From positions 124,001-188,000 of the forward strand of contig NZ_JARHTP010000021.1 of NCBI RefSeq assembly GCF_029223485.1: a stretch of 64,000 nucleotides of DNA, written 5' to 3'. Shown here one piece after another: positions 41,511-50,550 of the stretch. Position numbers and translations under genes: made by a program. The notes under the pieces are model-generated. The model was not told where the DNA came from. It did no database searches and worked only from the letters and a program-made list of their open reading frames with translations. The stretch comes from Streptomyces coacervatus (GTDB lineage: Bacteria > Actinomycetota > Actinomycetes > Streptomycetales > Streptomycetaceae). Numbering within the stretch: position 1 is the stretch's first letter; every line of letters begins with the position of its first letter.

Positions 41511-43643
41511 TCAACCGATTCCGGGGATGAGGGAGATGAGCAGGTCGATGACCTTGATGCCGATGAACGGGGCGATCAGCCCGCCGATGCCGTAGATCGT
41601 CAGGTTGCGCCGCAGCATCTTGTCGGCGCTCACCGGCCGGTACTGCACGCCCTTCAGGGAGAGCGGCACCAGCGCGATGATGATCAGCGCGTTGAAGATG
41701 ACCGCGGACAGGATCGCGGAGTCCGGCGAGGACAGGCCCATGATGTTGAGCTTGTCCAGGCCCGGGTACACGGCCGCGAACAGCGCCGGGATGATCGCGA
41801 AGTACTTCGCGACGTCGTTGGCGATGGAGAACGTCGTGAGCGCGCCCCGGGTGATGAGGAGTTGCTTGCCGATCTCGACGATCTCGATGAGCTTGGTCGG
41901 GTTGGAGTCGAGGTCGACCATGTTGCCGGCCTCCTTGGCGGCCGACGTACCGGTGTTCATCGCCACGCCGACGTCCGCCTGGGCCAGCGCGGGGGCGTCG
42001 TTGGTGCCGTCGCCGGTCATCGCGACCAGCTTGCCGCCCGCCTGCTCGCGCTTGATGAGGGCCATCTTGTCCTCGGGAGTGGCCTCCGCGAGGAAGTCGT
42101 CGACGCCCGCCTCCTCGGCGATCGCCTTGGCGGTCAGCGGGTTGTCACCCGTGATCATGACGGTCTTGATGCCCATGCGGCGCAGTTCGTCGAACCGCTC
42201 GCGCATGCCGTCCTTGACGACGTCCTTGAGGTGGATGACGCCCAGGATGCGAGCGCCCCGGTCGTCCTCGACGGCGACGAGCAGCGGGGTGCCGCCCGCC
42301 TCGGAGATGCGGTTGGACAGCGTGTCCGCGTCCTCGGCGACCGTGCCGCCCTGCTCCTGGACCCAGGCGATCACCGAACCGGCCGCACCCTTGCGGATCC
42401 TGCGCCCGTCGACGTCCACGCCCGACATACGCGTCTGGGCGGTGAAGGCGATCCACTCGGCGCCGGCGAGCTCTCCCTGGTGGCGCTCCCGCAGCCCGTA
42501 CTTCTCCTTCGCCAGTACGACGATGGAGCGGCCCTCGGGCGTCTCGTCGGCCAGCGACGACAGCTGGGCGGCGTCGGCGACCTCGGCCTCCGTCGTACCG
42601 TTGACCGGCACGAACTCGGATGCCTGGCGGTTGCCGAGGGTGATGGTGCCGGTCTTGTCGAGCAGCAGCGTCGACACGTCACCGGCGGCCTCGACCGCCC
42701 TGCCGGACATGGCGAGCACGTTGCGCTGGACCAGGCGGTCCATGCCCGCGATGCCGATCGCGGAGAGCAGCGCGCCGATGGTGGTCGGGATGAGGCAGAC
42801 CAGCAGCGCGACCAGCACGACCATCGTCAGGTGGGTGCCCGCGTAGGTGGCGAAGGGCGGCAGCGTGGCGACGGCCAGCAGGAAGACGATCGTCAGAGAC
42901 GCGAGGAGGATGTTCAGCGCGATCTCGTTCGGGGTCTTCTGGCGCGCGGCGCCCTCGACGAGGTTGATCATCCTGTCGATGAAGGTCTCGCCGGGCTTCG
43001 TCGTGATCTTGATGACGATGCGGTCGGACAGGACCTTCGTACCGCCGGTGACCGCCGAACGGTCGCCACCGGACTCGCGGATGACCGGCGCCGACTCGCC
43101 CGTGATCGCCGACTCGTCGACCGAGGCGACGCCCTCGATGACGTCACCGTCACCGGGGATGATGTCGCCGGCCTCGCAGACGACCAGGTCGCCGATCTTC
43201 AGGTCGGTGCCGGGCACCTGCACCTCGGTGTCGCCCGCCAGGCGGCGCGCCACGGTGTCGGTCTTGGCCTTGCGCAGGGTGTCGGCCTGCGCCTTGCCGC
43301 GGCCCTCGGCGACGGCCTCCGCCAGGTTGGCGAAGACCACGGTCAGCCACAGCCACAGGCTGATCGCCCAGCCGAACCAGTCGCCCGGGTCCTTGAAGGA
43401 GAAGACCGTGGTCAGGACGGAGCCGATCCACACCACGAACATCACGGGCGACTTGACCATCACCCGCGGGTCGAGCTTGCGGAAGGCGTCCGGCAGCGAC
43501 TTGACCAGCTGCTTCGGATCGAAGAGGCCCGCGCCGACACGGCCCTCGGGGGACTTGTGCCCGGTGGGTACGTCGCTGTGCGGCGCCCGGGTCGGAGTGG
43601 CTGTGGACATCGAGTCCTCGTGGTTTTCGGTGCGAGTGGTCAT
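41511..43643 (-). CDS. kdpB: Potassium-transporting P-type ATPase subunit B
   Basis: Encodes 710 aa if the ATG at 43643 overlapping kdpA (ATGA) is used; ATG 43610 with GAGGA upstream would give 699 aa. It has the complete P-type ATPase set: TGESAPVIRES (actuator), LLLDKTGTITLGN (phosphorylated Asp), and MTGDGTNDAPA. PTTIGALLSAIGIAGMDRL and NDVAKYFAIIPALF are KdpB membrane motifs, the latter with the Asp and Lys implicated in coupling. It hydrolyses ATP to drive K+ uptake through KdpA. Confidence 0.97.
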   Translation of the reverse strand: MTTRTENHEDSMSTATPTRAPHSDVPTGHKSPEGRVGAGLFDPKQLVKSLPDAFRKLDPRVMVKSPVMFVVWIGSVLTTVFSFKDPGDWFGWAISLWLWLTVVFANLAEAVAEGRGKAQADTLRKAKTDTVARRLAGDTEVQVPGTDLKIGDLVVCEAGDIIPGDGDVIEGVASVDESAITGESAPVIRESGGDRSAVTGGTKVLSDRIVIKITTKPGETFIDRMINLVEGAARQKTPNEIALNILLASLTIVFLLAVATLPPFATYAGTHLTMVVLVALLVCLIPTTIGALLSAIGIAGMDRLVQRNVLAMSGRAVEAAGDVSTLLLDKTGTITLGNRQASEFVPVNGTTEAEVADAAQLSSLADETPEGRSIVVLAKEKYGLRERHQGELAGAEWIAFTAQTRMSGVDVDGRRIRKGAAGSVIAWVQEQGGTVAEDADTLSNRISEAGGTPLLVAVEDDRGARILGVIHLKDVVKDGMRERFDELRRMGIKTVMITGDNPLTAKAIAEEAGVDDFLAEATPEDKMALIKREQAGGKLVAMTGDGTNDAPALAQADVGVAMNTGTSAAKEAGNMVDLDSNPTKLIEIVEIGKQLLITRGALTTFSIANDVAKYFAIIPALFAAVYPGLDKLNIMGLSSPDSAILSAVIFNALIIIALVPLSLKGVQYRPVSADKMLRRNLTIYGIGGLIAPFIGIKVIDLLISLIPGIG

Positions 43644-45304
43644 GACGCCAGCCCCTCGGCCAGCGGACCCAGCGCCAGCGCCGGGAAGTACGTCAGACCG
43701 GTGATGATCAGGATCGCGCCCACCAGCAGGCCGGTGAACAGCGGCTTCTCGGTCCGCAGGGTGCCCGCGGTCTCCGGGACCGGCTTCTGCTCGGCGAGCG
43801 AGCCGGCCAGCGCCAGCACGAACACCATCGGCAGGAAGCGGCCCAGCAGCATGGCCAGGCCCGTGGTGCTGTTGAACCACTGGGTGTCCGCGTTCAGACC
43901 GGCGAACGCCGAGCCGTTGTTGTTGGAGGCGGACGTGTAGGCGTACAGGATCTCGGAGAATCCGTGCGCCCCGCTGTTGGTCATCGAGTGGCCCGGGGTC
44001 GGCAGGGCCATCGAGAACGCGGTGAAGATCAGCACCAGGGCCGGGGTGATCAGGATGTAGCAGGCCGCCAGCTTGATCTCACGGGAGCCGATCTTCTTGC
44101 CCAGGTACTCGGGCGTACGGCCGACCATCAGACCGGCGATGAACACCGCGATGACCGCCATGATCAGCATGCCGTAGAGGCCGGAGCCGGTACCGCCGGG
44201 TGCGATCTCGCCCAGCATCATGCCGAGCATGGTGATCCCGCCGCCGAGGCCGGTGAAGGAGGAGTGGAAGGAGTCCACCGCACCGGTCGAGGTGAGCGTG
44301 GTCGACACCGCGAAGATCGACGAGGAGCCGACGCCGAAGCGGACCTCCTTGCCCTCCATCGCGCCGTGCGCGAGCTGGAACGCCGGGCCGTGGTGGGCGA
44401 ACTCGGTCCACATCATCAGGGCGACGAAGCCGACCCAGATGCTCGCCATGGCCGCAAGGATCGCGTAGCCCTGCTTGACCGAACCGACCATGATGCCGAA
44501 GGTGCGGGTCAGGGCGAACGGGATGACCAGCAGCAGGAAGATCTCGAAGAGGTTGGTGAACGGGCCGGGGTTCTCGAACGGGTGGGCCGAGTTGGCGTTG
44601 AAAATACCGCCGCCGTTGGTGCCCAGCTCCTTGATGGCCTCCGTCGAGGCGACGGCGCCGCCGTTCCACTGCTGGTGGCTGCCCATGAACTGCCCGACCT
44701 CGTGGATCCCGGCGAAGTTCTGGATGGCGCCGCACGCCACCAGCACGATCGCGGCGATGAAGGCACCCGGCAGCAGAATGCGCGTCACACCGCGCACCAT
44801 GTCCGACCAGAAGTTGCCCAGCTCACCGGTGCGCGAGCGCGCGAAGCCCCGTACGAGAGCCACCGCGACGGCGATGCCGACGGCCGCGGAGACGAAGTTC
44901 TGCACGGCCAGACCGGCGGTCTGCACGACATGGCCCATGGCCTGCTCGCCGTAGTACGACTGCCAGTTGGTGTTGGTCACGAAGGACGCGGCGGTGTTGA
45001 ACGCCTGGTCCGCGTCGATGGCCTTGAAGCCCAGCGACATCGGCAGGACGCCCTGGATGCGCTGCAGCAGGTAGAGGAAGAGGACGCCGGCCGCGGAGAA
45101 GGCGAGGACGCCGCGCAGGTACGCGGTCCAGCGCATCTCGGTGTCGGGGTTGGCACCGATGCCCTTGTAGATCCACTTCTCGACGCGCCAGTGCTTGTCG
45201 GAGGAGTAGACCTTGGCCATGTAGTTGCCGAGGGGGATGTAGACGAGAGCCAACGCGCCTATGAGGGCGAGCAGTTGGAGGACGCCTGCGAGTACGGGAC
45301 CCAT
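43640..45304 (-). CDS. kdpA: Potassium-transporting ATPase subunit A
   Basis: Encodes 554 aa with about ten membrane helices. All four K+-filter segments are visible: SFVTNTNWQSYYGE, IKELGTNGGGIFNANS, TLTSTGAVDSFHSS and SASNNNGSAFAG. KdpA is the channel-like subunit that binds K+ outside and passes it through the KdpA/KdpB tunnel. It lies eight bases downstream of kdpF and overlaps kdpB. Confidence 0.97.
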   Translation of the reverse strand: MGPVLAGVLQLLALIGALALVYIPLGNYMAKVYSSDKHWRVEKWIYKGIGANPDTEMRWTAYLRGVLAFSAAGVLFLYLLQRIQGVLPMSLGFKAIDADQAFNTAASFVTNTNWQSYYGEQAMGHVVQTAGLAVQNFVSAAVGIAVAVALVRGFARSRTGELGNFWSDMVRGVTRILLPGAFIAAIVLVACGAIQNFAGIHEVGQFMGSHQQWNGGAVASTEAIKELGTNGGGIFNANSAHPFENPGPFTNLFEIFLLLVIPFALTRTFGIMVGSVKQGYAILAAMASIWVGFVALMMWTEFAHHGPAFQLAHGAMEGKEVRFGVGSSSIFAVSTTLTSTGAVDSFHSSFTGLGGGITMLGMMLGEIAPGGTGSGLYGMLIMAVIAVFIAGLMVGRTPEYLGKKIGSREIKLAACYILITPALVLIFTAFSMALPTPGHSMTNSGAHGFSEILYAYTSASNNNGSAFAGLNADTQWFNSTTGLAMLLGRFLPMVFVLALAGSLAEQKPVPETAGTLRTEKPLFTGLLVGAILIITGLTYFPALALGPLAEGLAS

Positions 45305-45312
45305 GTCGTGGC

Positions 45313-45402
45313 TCAGAACCTCTCCGGGAAGATCAGGGCGAGGACGAGATAGCCCAGCAGGGCGACGGCCACGACGAGGCCGACGATGTTCTCGGCGGTC
45401 AC
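45313..45402 (-). CDS. kdpF: KdpF, small stabilising subunit
   Basis: Encodes 29 aa from GTG 45402. The peptide begins MTAENIVGLVVAVALLGYLV, a single membrane helix, and ends LALIFPERF, the recognisable KdpF C-terminus (Pro-Glu-Arg-Phe). KdpF binds lipid-exposed helices of KdpA/KdpB. Its start overlaps the stop of a still smaller ORF as GTGA. Confidence 0.93.
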   Translation of the reverse strand: MTAENIVGLVVAVALLGYLVLALIFPERF

Positions 45403-45482
45403 AGCTTCGTCACCCCCTTGGCGACGAGGGCCACCAACGCGAAACACGCGATCGTGGCTACGACGAAGGCCAGATCGGCCAT
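45399..45482 (-). CDS. 27-aa membrane peptide, first gene of the kdp operon
   Basis: Encodes 27 aa from ATG 45482 with an excellent AGGAG six bases upstream. The sequence starts MADLAFVVATIACFALVALV and ends AKGVTKL, predicting one membrane helix with a basic C-terminus. Its stop overlaps the kdpF start by 4 bp (GTGA), so kdpF translation depends on it. Size and topology resemble KdpF, but the sequence does not match it, and E. coli kdp has no equivalent. It could be a second small subunit of the pump or only a translational leader. Confidence 0.8.
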   Translation of the reverse strand: MADLAFVVATIACFALVALVAKGVTKL

Positions 45483-45557
45483 CGCGAACTCCTAGGAGAG
45501 GTTCGTTGGACAGGGACGGTTAGAGGAAACAGCCTTCGTGGCCGGAATCCGGCTCCG

Positions 45558-45606
45558 TTGACGGCTCCCATACGGCCCGCTGCGCGCCTTTGACGGAACT
45601 CTTACG
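45558..45606 (+). promoter_or_regulatory. Four-half-site operator, copy S2 (kdp operon)
   Basis: TTGACG-N5-CATACG-N15-TTGACG-N5-CTTACG, starts at 45558, 45569, 45590 and 45601, oriented opposite to the kdp genes and ending 76 bp upstream of the first start codon. The minus strand also reads CGTATGGGAGCCG here, a 13-mer repeated in the kdpB2 promoter region (57481-57493). Confidence 0.75.
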
Positions 45607-45666
45607 GCTGGACCATCACCGCAGGTCGGAAGCGGCCCCCGGTCCGAACAGGCGTCAGAGCAGGCG

Positions 45667-47508
45667 TCAGAACAAACGGAAGCGCAGTCGGCAGATCACC
45701 GCATCGGTCTCCTTGCGCACGGCGTGTGCGACGACGGCGCCCCGCTGGTTCTGCAGCAGCCGCTGCCACAGCCGCTCGGGCTCCGTCTCCGGGATCAGCA
45801 CGGTGACCCGGGTGGCCGGCTCGGACACGGACACCTCGCGGACGTAGGCGGCGATGGGGCGGCCCAGGGTGCGGCGCCGGCAGGTCAGCCGGACCAGCGG
45901 CACGCCCGGGTCCCACTGCGCCCAGGCGCGCTCCAGGGCGTGCAGCTGGGCCCGGTCCTCGGGGTCGGGGTAGCAGACGGTGACGGCGCGGACCTCGTCG
46001 CCGAGGGAGGCGGCGGCCGTCAGGGCCTCCGAGGTGAGGCGGGAGATCGAGGACACCGGCACGATCACGACCGAGCGGTCGCGGTGCGGATGCTCGGGGA
46101 TGCGGCCGAGCCCCAGCCGCTCACCGATGCGTGCGTAGGCGCGGTGCACGGTCTCGAAGGCCGCGACCAGCAGCGGCAGGGCGATCACGATCAGCCAGGC
46201 GCCCTCCTCGAACTTCGACGCCGTGACGACGACCGCCGAGATGCCGGTGAGGACGGCGCCGAACCCGTTGAGCAGCGCCTTGCCCTTCCAGCCCGGGCTG
46301 TGCTCATGCCGCCAGTGCCGGACCATGCCGACCTGGGCGACGGTGAACCCGACGAAGACGCCGATCGCGAACAGCGGCACCAGGGTGTTGGTGTCGCCGC
46401 CGGAGAAGACCAGCAGCGCGGCGGAGACGGCGGCCAGGGCCAGCACGCCGTGCCGGTGCACCTGGCGGTCGGCCTTCAGGGCGAACACATGCGGTGCGTA
46501 GTTGTCCCGGGCCAGCAGCTTCAGCAGCACCGGCAGGCCGCCGAACGAGGTGTTCGCGGACAGCGCCAGCAGGATCATCGTCGCGAACTGGATGACGTAG
46601 AAAGCCCAGTTGTGGCCGAGCGAGGCGTCCGCGAGCTGGGCCAGGACGGTGACGCCCTCGACCGGCTGGAGGTGGAAGCGGGAGATCAGCACCGACAGCC
46701 CGATCAGCATCACGCCGAGCACCGCGCCGAGGGCGACCTCCGCCCGCTGGGCCCGCTTGGCGCGCGGGACGCGGAAGGAGGGCACGGCGTTGGCGATGGC
46801 CTCGACACCGGTCAGGGCGCTGCATCCGGAGGCGAAAGCTTTCAGCAGGAGGAGGGCGCCCACGGTGGTGGCGTTGTCGGCGAGCGCCGAGGCATGACCG
46901 GCCGCGGTCGCCGTGCTCACGGGCCCGGAACGGAACAGTCCGACGACGATCAGCACGAAGATCGAGCCGACGAACACGACGGTCGGCACGATGAAGGCCT
47001 TGGCGGACTCCACGATGCCGCGCAGATTCACCGCGGTGACGACCGCGAGCACCGCCAGGCACAGCCACAGGCGCTCCCCGTACAGGGCGGGGAAGGCGGA
47101 GGTCAGCGCGGCCACGCCGGCCGTGACGGCGACGGCGACGTTCAGCACGTAGTCCAGGACGAGCGAGGCCGCCGCCACCAGGCTCGTGCGCGCGCCCAGG
47201 TGCGTCTTCGCCACCGCATAAGACCCGCCGCCGTCGGGAAAGGCGGCGATCACCTGCCGGTACGAGGCGACCAGCACCGCCAGCAGGCCCGCGATGGCCA
47301 GGGTCACCGGCAGGGTGAAGCCCAGTCCGTGGGCGCCGGCGGCGGCCAGCACCAGCACGATCGCCTCGGGTCCGTAGGCGACCGACGCCATCGCGTCCAG
47401 CGACAGGGCGGCGAGGCCGGTGACGGCGGTGAGGCGGTGGCGCTCGCCGGTATCGGGCGGCTCCTCACCTGCGGGGACGGCGCCCGGTTCGGTGGTCAGG
47501 ACGGACAT
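45667..47508 (-). CDS. KimA-like APC-superfamily potassium transporter
   Basis: Encodes 613 aa: about 12 membrane helices and a C-terminal cytosolic domain of about 150 residues (RSVVIVPVSSISRLTSEALT). Compared from memory with Bacillus KimA (YdaO, about 607 aa), the order of motifs agrees: SLDAMASVAYGPEAI, FPDGGGSYAVAKTHLG, VLDYVLNVAVAVTAG and FASGCSALTGVEAIANA. KimA is a high-affinity K+/H+ symporter. Location next to kdp supports a K+ substrate; automatic annotation would probably say amino acid permease. The start is ATG 47508 with AAGGAG upstream. Confidence 0.8.
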   Translation of the reverse strand: MSVLTTEPGAVPAGEEPPDTGERHRLTAVTGLAALSLDAMASVAYGPEAIVLVLAAAGAHGLGFTLPVTLAIAGLLAVLVASYRQVIAAFPDGGGSYAVAKTHLGARTSLVAAASLVLDYVLNVAVAVTAGVAALTSAFPALYGERLWLCLAVLAVVTAVNLRGIVESAKAFIVPTVVFVGSIFVLIVVGLFRSGPVSTATAAGHASALADNATTVGALLLLKAFASGCSALTGVEAIANAVPSFRVPRAKRAQRAEVALGAVLGVMLIGLSVLISRFHLQPVEGVTVLAQLADASLGHNWAFYVIQFATMILLALSANTSFGGLPVLLKLLARDNYAPHVFALKADRQVHRHGVLALAAVSAALLVFSGGDTNTLVPLFAIGVFVGFTVAQVGMVRHWRHEHSPGWKGKALLNGFGAVLTGISAVVVTASKFEEGAWLIVIALPLLVAAFETVHRAYARIGERLGLGRIPEHPHRDRSVVIVPVSSISRLTSEALTAAASLGDEVRAVTVCYPDPEDRAQLHALERAWAQWDPGVPLVRLTCRRRTLGRPIAAYVREVSVSEPATRVTVLIPETEPERLWQRLLQNQRGAVVAHAVRKETDAVICRLRFRLF

Positions 47509-47627
47509 GGGTGCGTGCTCCTTAGTACAACCTGCAGGACGACCTGCGTGCGGGACGGACGGCCGTGCGCGGCCGTCGCGTCCGATGCATCAAGGTTGTG
47601 TCCCGATGTCCGGGCCGCCGAGCGTCC

Positions 47628-47676
47628 CTTGCGCGTTCTTCGCGTCGAACCCGGCGTCTTTGACGCGTCCTTGATG
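47628..47676 (+). promoter_or_regulatory. Four-half-site operator, degenerate copy S3 (KimA-like gene)
   Basis: The downstream pair is clear (TTGACG 47660, TTGATG 47671). The expected partners at 47628 (CTTGCG) and 47639 (TTCGCG) keep only half of the consensus. It lies 120 bp upstream of the leftward transporter gene. Confidence 0.45.
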
Positions 47677-47705
47677 CAGGTGTGACTTGGGCAACGGGCG
47701 GTCCT

Positions 47706-47754
47706 CGCTGCGGTGCCGTCAAGAAGGAGCGCGGGGCCGTATGAGTCCCGTCAA
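47706..47754 (-). promoter_or_regulatory. Four-half-site operator, copy S4 (first small membrane protein)
   Basis: On the minus strand: TTGACG-N5-CATACG-N15-TTGACG-N5-GCAGCG, the last half-site weak. It ends 37-43 bp before the start of the rightward gene, in opposite orientation to it, the same geometry as copy S8 before its paralogue. Confidence 0.65.
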
Positions 47755-47790
47755 GGTCCATTCCTCCTCGTCCGTGCGCTCTCTACCGTC

Positions 47791-48369
47791 ATGTGCATGG
47801 GACACCGCGACGACGCGCGCCGACACGGATCCAGGACCCCCGAACCCAGCGCCTACGCACCGGAATCCGGCCCCGTGGTCCACGATCGCCGCTGGGCGGG
47901 GGATCTGATCAGCGCGATCCGCTGCGCGGCCGTACTCCTCGGCCTGCTGTTCCTGATCGACTGGGGCGCGGACACCCTGTCGCTGCGGCGCGGTGCGCTG
48001 TGGTCCGCGCTCGCCGCACTGCTCTTCCTCCTGCTCTGCCCCGACCGGATCCGCGCCGGCGAGGGCTGGCTGAGCTCACGCAGGCTGCTGGTCACCCGGA
48101 GGGTCCGCACCGACCTGCTGGTCTCGGTGCGCTGCCTCGACGGAATCACCCAGCGCCTGGTGCTCCGGGACGCCCTCGGCGAGCGCATCGAACTCGACCC
48201 CCGGGTCCTCGTCCACAATCCCGACCTCTGGCACCGGTTGCACGAGGACGCCCGCAAGTCCCTGACCCTGGGCACCCTGCTGTGCGGGACCACCGCGCTG
48301 GACCGGGTCTCGGAGCGGGTGGAGCGCGAGACGGCGGAGACGGTGTTCAGGGTCTCCGACCTGGCATGA
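47791..48369 (+). CDS. Two-helix membrane protein, paralogue of the gene at 63743
   Basis: Encodes 192 aa from ATG 47791 or 190 aa from ATG 47797. TACCGT (47784-47789) could be a -10 element, making the mRNA nearly leaderless. After a hydrophilic N-terminus there are two membrane segments (AIRCAAVLLGLLFLIDWGAD and ALWSALAALLFLLLCPDRI), then a cytosolic C-terminus of about 100 residues. The segment LIDWGADTLSLRRGALW matches VDWDADTLTPLRALLW of the 63743 protein. No known family is recognised; both copies lie next to APC potassium-type transporters and carry the same operator. Confidence 0.75.
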   Translation: MCMGHRDDARRHGSRTPEPSAYAPESGPVVHDRRWAGDLISAIRCAAVLLGLLFLIDWGADTLSLRRGALWSALAALLFLLLCPDRIRAGEGWLSSRRLLVTRRVRTDLLVSVRCLDGITQRLVLRDALGERIELDPRVLVHNPDLWHRLHEDARKSLTLGTLLCGTTALDRVSERVERETAETVFRVSDLA

Positions 48370-48385
48370 CGGTCCCCTGGGCGGT

Positions 48386-48430
48386 ACCGCGCCCCGTAAG
48401 GGGCGCGGGGAACTGCGCGACCAGCCCCCA
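48386..48430 (+). repeat. Dispersed 3'-end element, copy 4
   Basis: CGCGCCCC-gtaa-GGGGCGCG forms a perfect 8-bp stem, followed by GGGAACTGCGCGACCAGCCC. It begins about 17 bp after the preceding stop, in sense with it. Confidence 0.75.
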
Positions 48431-48474
48431 CCGGCCCGCGGATTGGTCACCGCGCTGCCAGCGGAGCGCTCCGT

Positions 48475-50412
48475 CTACTGCCGCCGGTCCGCCGGATGCG
48501 GCTGCACGCCCGTCATCAGAATGTCCAGGCCGCGCCGCGTCGTCACAAGGACCACGCGGTCGCCCGCCCGCAGGACCCGCCCCTGCACCGGACGCCAGTC
48601 GAAGCCCGTCCGGCCGGGACGCGGTCCGGGGAGGCCGTCCACGGCCTCCGACACCGGCAGTGGCCCGGTGGCCGTCCCGACGGCCAGCACCCGCCACTCG
48701 TTCTCCCGGAACGCCTCGTGCACGGAGCGCCCCTCCAGCTCGGGATGCCCCGCCACATCCACGCAGGTGAACAGCAGCGAGCCCCGCTCCACCGGCATCA
48801 CGCCCAGCACATGGCGGCCCATCATCGCGGCGGCGAACGACGGCGCAGCCAGCGCGGAAACGCTTCTGCTCCGGGTCAGGGCGTCCGGGTAGGAGGCGCG
48901 CAGGGTGCGTTGGACGGTGGCCGCGAAGGCGTCGTCGTACAGCCGCGTCACCACCCGCACGGCGGGGTTCGTCTCCCGGACCGCCATGACGATGTCGAGG
49001 TTCTGGCCGTCGTCGCGGGTCAGGACGAGCAGCGAGCCGCTCTGCCGGATGCGGGCCAGTTCGAGCACGCCCGGGGCGGTGGCGTCCTCCAGTATCAGCG
49101 GTACGCCGAGTTGGCGGGCGAGGGCGACGCCGCGGGCGTGCGGGTCGCGCTCGATGGCCACCACCTGGTGGTCGGTGGCGCGCAGCCGGGCCAGCACCCG
49201 GGTGCCGACCATGCCCAGGCCGACCAGGACGATATGGCCGCTGACGTCGTCCTCGGGCGGATGGTTCGCCGAGGCGGTACGGAACGCCTCGGTGGCACTC
49301 ATGGTTGCGGCGACGACCATGGGCAGTACGGCCAACCCCACGAAACCGGCAAGGAGTTGGAGCACTCGGCGGGCCACCGACTCCTCGGTGGCCGGGTCGC
49401 CCATGGTGAAGATGTCCAGCATCGGCAGATAGAAGTTCTTCCACCACGGGTGCTCGTCCGCGAAGAGCGCGGTGGCGGCCGCGAGCACAAGGACGACTGC
49501 CGTCAACGCCCCATAGACGGCCGCGAGTTGATGAGAGAGGAAGACCTTCCACGGCAGGTGGGCGAGCCGTGCCCGCAGCCACCGGCGAGGGTGGAGGCGA
49601 CGGGCTCGGGCGGCCGTTTCGGACGCGAGGTGGGTGACCTCCTCCAGCATCAGCCGCCCGTGCGTGAACTGCCGGTGATAGGCGGCCCGGGAGTCGGGCA
49701 GCAGCTGGGTGCCGTCCTCGCCGGATGTCTCCGCGCTGTCCTGGCTGGCCGGGTCGTCCTGGTGGGCGCCGGACAGCACGGCGAGGGCGGCCAGATCGGT
49801 GGCGTGCGACGGCGTGCCGGCGGGGCGTACGACTCCGCGGAAGACCTTGCCCTCCACCTGGAGGGTGTGTCCGTGCCCCAGGGCGGCCGCCGCCACGAGT
49901 TCCGGTACGGCGGTGTCGGCGTCGGAGAGCACGGTGGTGGAGGTGTCCTGGGGGAGGTCGTCGCACAGTCCCGCCGCCCGGTCCAGCAGCCGCTCCAGAT
50001 GGCGGCCGCGCTCGCGGTTGAACATGCGGACGACCAGCCGCACGGAGGGGTTGACGGTCCGGGCGAGCAGCGCCGCGGTCATGTTGAGCTGGTCGTCACG
50101 GTAGGTCAGGGCGAGCGCGGCGGCCCGCTCGACGCCCGCCGCCCGCAGGGCTCGCTCGTCGGGACGGGCGGAGAGGTGCAGTTGGACCGGTGAGTCCGGG
50201 TCTTCGTGCAGCGCGGCGATCTCCGCACCACGCTCGTCGCTCGCGGACGGCAGCACCACGGTGACGATCTCGCCGCACACGGCGTCCAGTTCGACGGCGA
50301 GCCGGTGCGCGAGTGCGTCGTCGCCGCAGATCACCATGTGCTGCGATCGCTGGCCGGGCTCCGGGCAGGCGGGGAGAGTTGTCGTCACAACAGGCTGAAC
50401 GGCGCGGGTCAC
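48475..50412 (-). CDS. Channel-like protein with two TrkA-N (RCK) domains flanking a pore segment
   Basis: Encodes about 645 aa from GTG 50412; other in-frame starts exist. Order: an N-terminal TrkA-N-like domain (MVICGDDALAHRLAVEL), then membrane helix AAVYGALTAVVLVLAAATAL, a pore-like loop PMLDIFTMGDPATEES, a second helix, then a canonical TrkA-N domain (IVLVGLGMVGTRVLARLRA) and a TrkA-C-like end. The loop has TMGD where K+ channels have TVGYG. The layout resembles K+ channels gated by nucleotide or ions, but ion selectivity cannot be assigned. It is convergent with the small membrane protein gene. Confidence 0.8.
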   Translation of the reverse strand: MTRAVQPVVTTTLPACPEPGQRSQHMVICGDDALAHRLAVELDAVCGEIVTVVLPSASDERGAEIAALHEDPDSPVQLHLSARPDERALRAAGVERAAALALTYRDDQLNMTAALLARTVNPSVRLVVRMFNRERGRHLERLLDRAAGLCDDLPQDTSTTVLSDADTAVPELVAAAALGHGHTLQVEGKVFRGVVRPAGTPSHATDLAALAVLSGAHQDDPASQDSAETSGEDGTQLLPDSRAAYHRQFTHGRLMLEEVTHLASETAARARRLHPRRWLRARLAHLPWKVFLSHQLAAVYGALTAVVLVLAAATALFADEHPWWKNFYLPMLDIFTMGDPATEESVARRVLQLLAGFVGLAVLPMVVAATMSATEAFRTASANHPPEDDVSGHIVLVGLGMVGTRVLARLRATDHQVVAIERDPHARGVALARQLGVPLILEDATAPGVLELARIRQSGSLLVLTRDDGQNLDIVMAVRETNPAVRVVTRLYDDAFAATVQRTLRASYPDALTRSRSVSALAAPSFAAAMMGRHVLGVMPVERGSLLFTCVDVAGHPELEGRSVHEAFRENEWRVLAVGTATGPLPVSEAVDGLPGPRPGRTGFDWRPVQGRVLRAGDRVVLVTTRRGLDILMTGVQPHPADRRQ

Positions 50413-50550
50413 CAGGGCTGTTCCGGCCAGGGGCCGCACATGATCCAAGACTTCGTCAAGAACATGCCAACGACACGCGCCACCGGTGCCGCGCCGGCGG
50501 ACCTCAGCCGCTCTGCCCCGGCTCCCGCCAGCCGTTCTGCCCGGCCCGCG

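Noticed and set aside
50443..50470. Further TTGACG-like site upstream of the TrkA-pore gene
   Set aside because: TTGGCA-N5-TTGACG-N5-TTGGAT has 11-bp spacing, but the second pair at +32 is absent; not counted as a copy.
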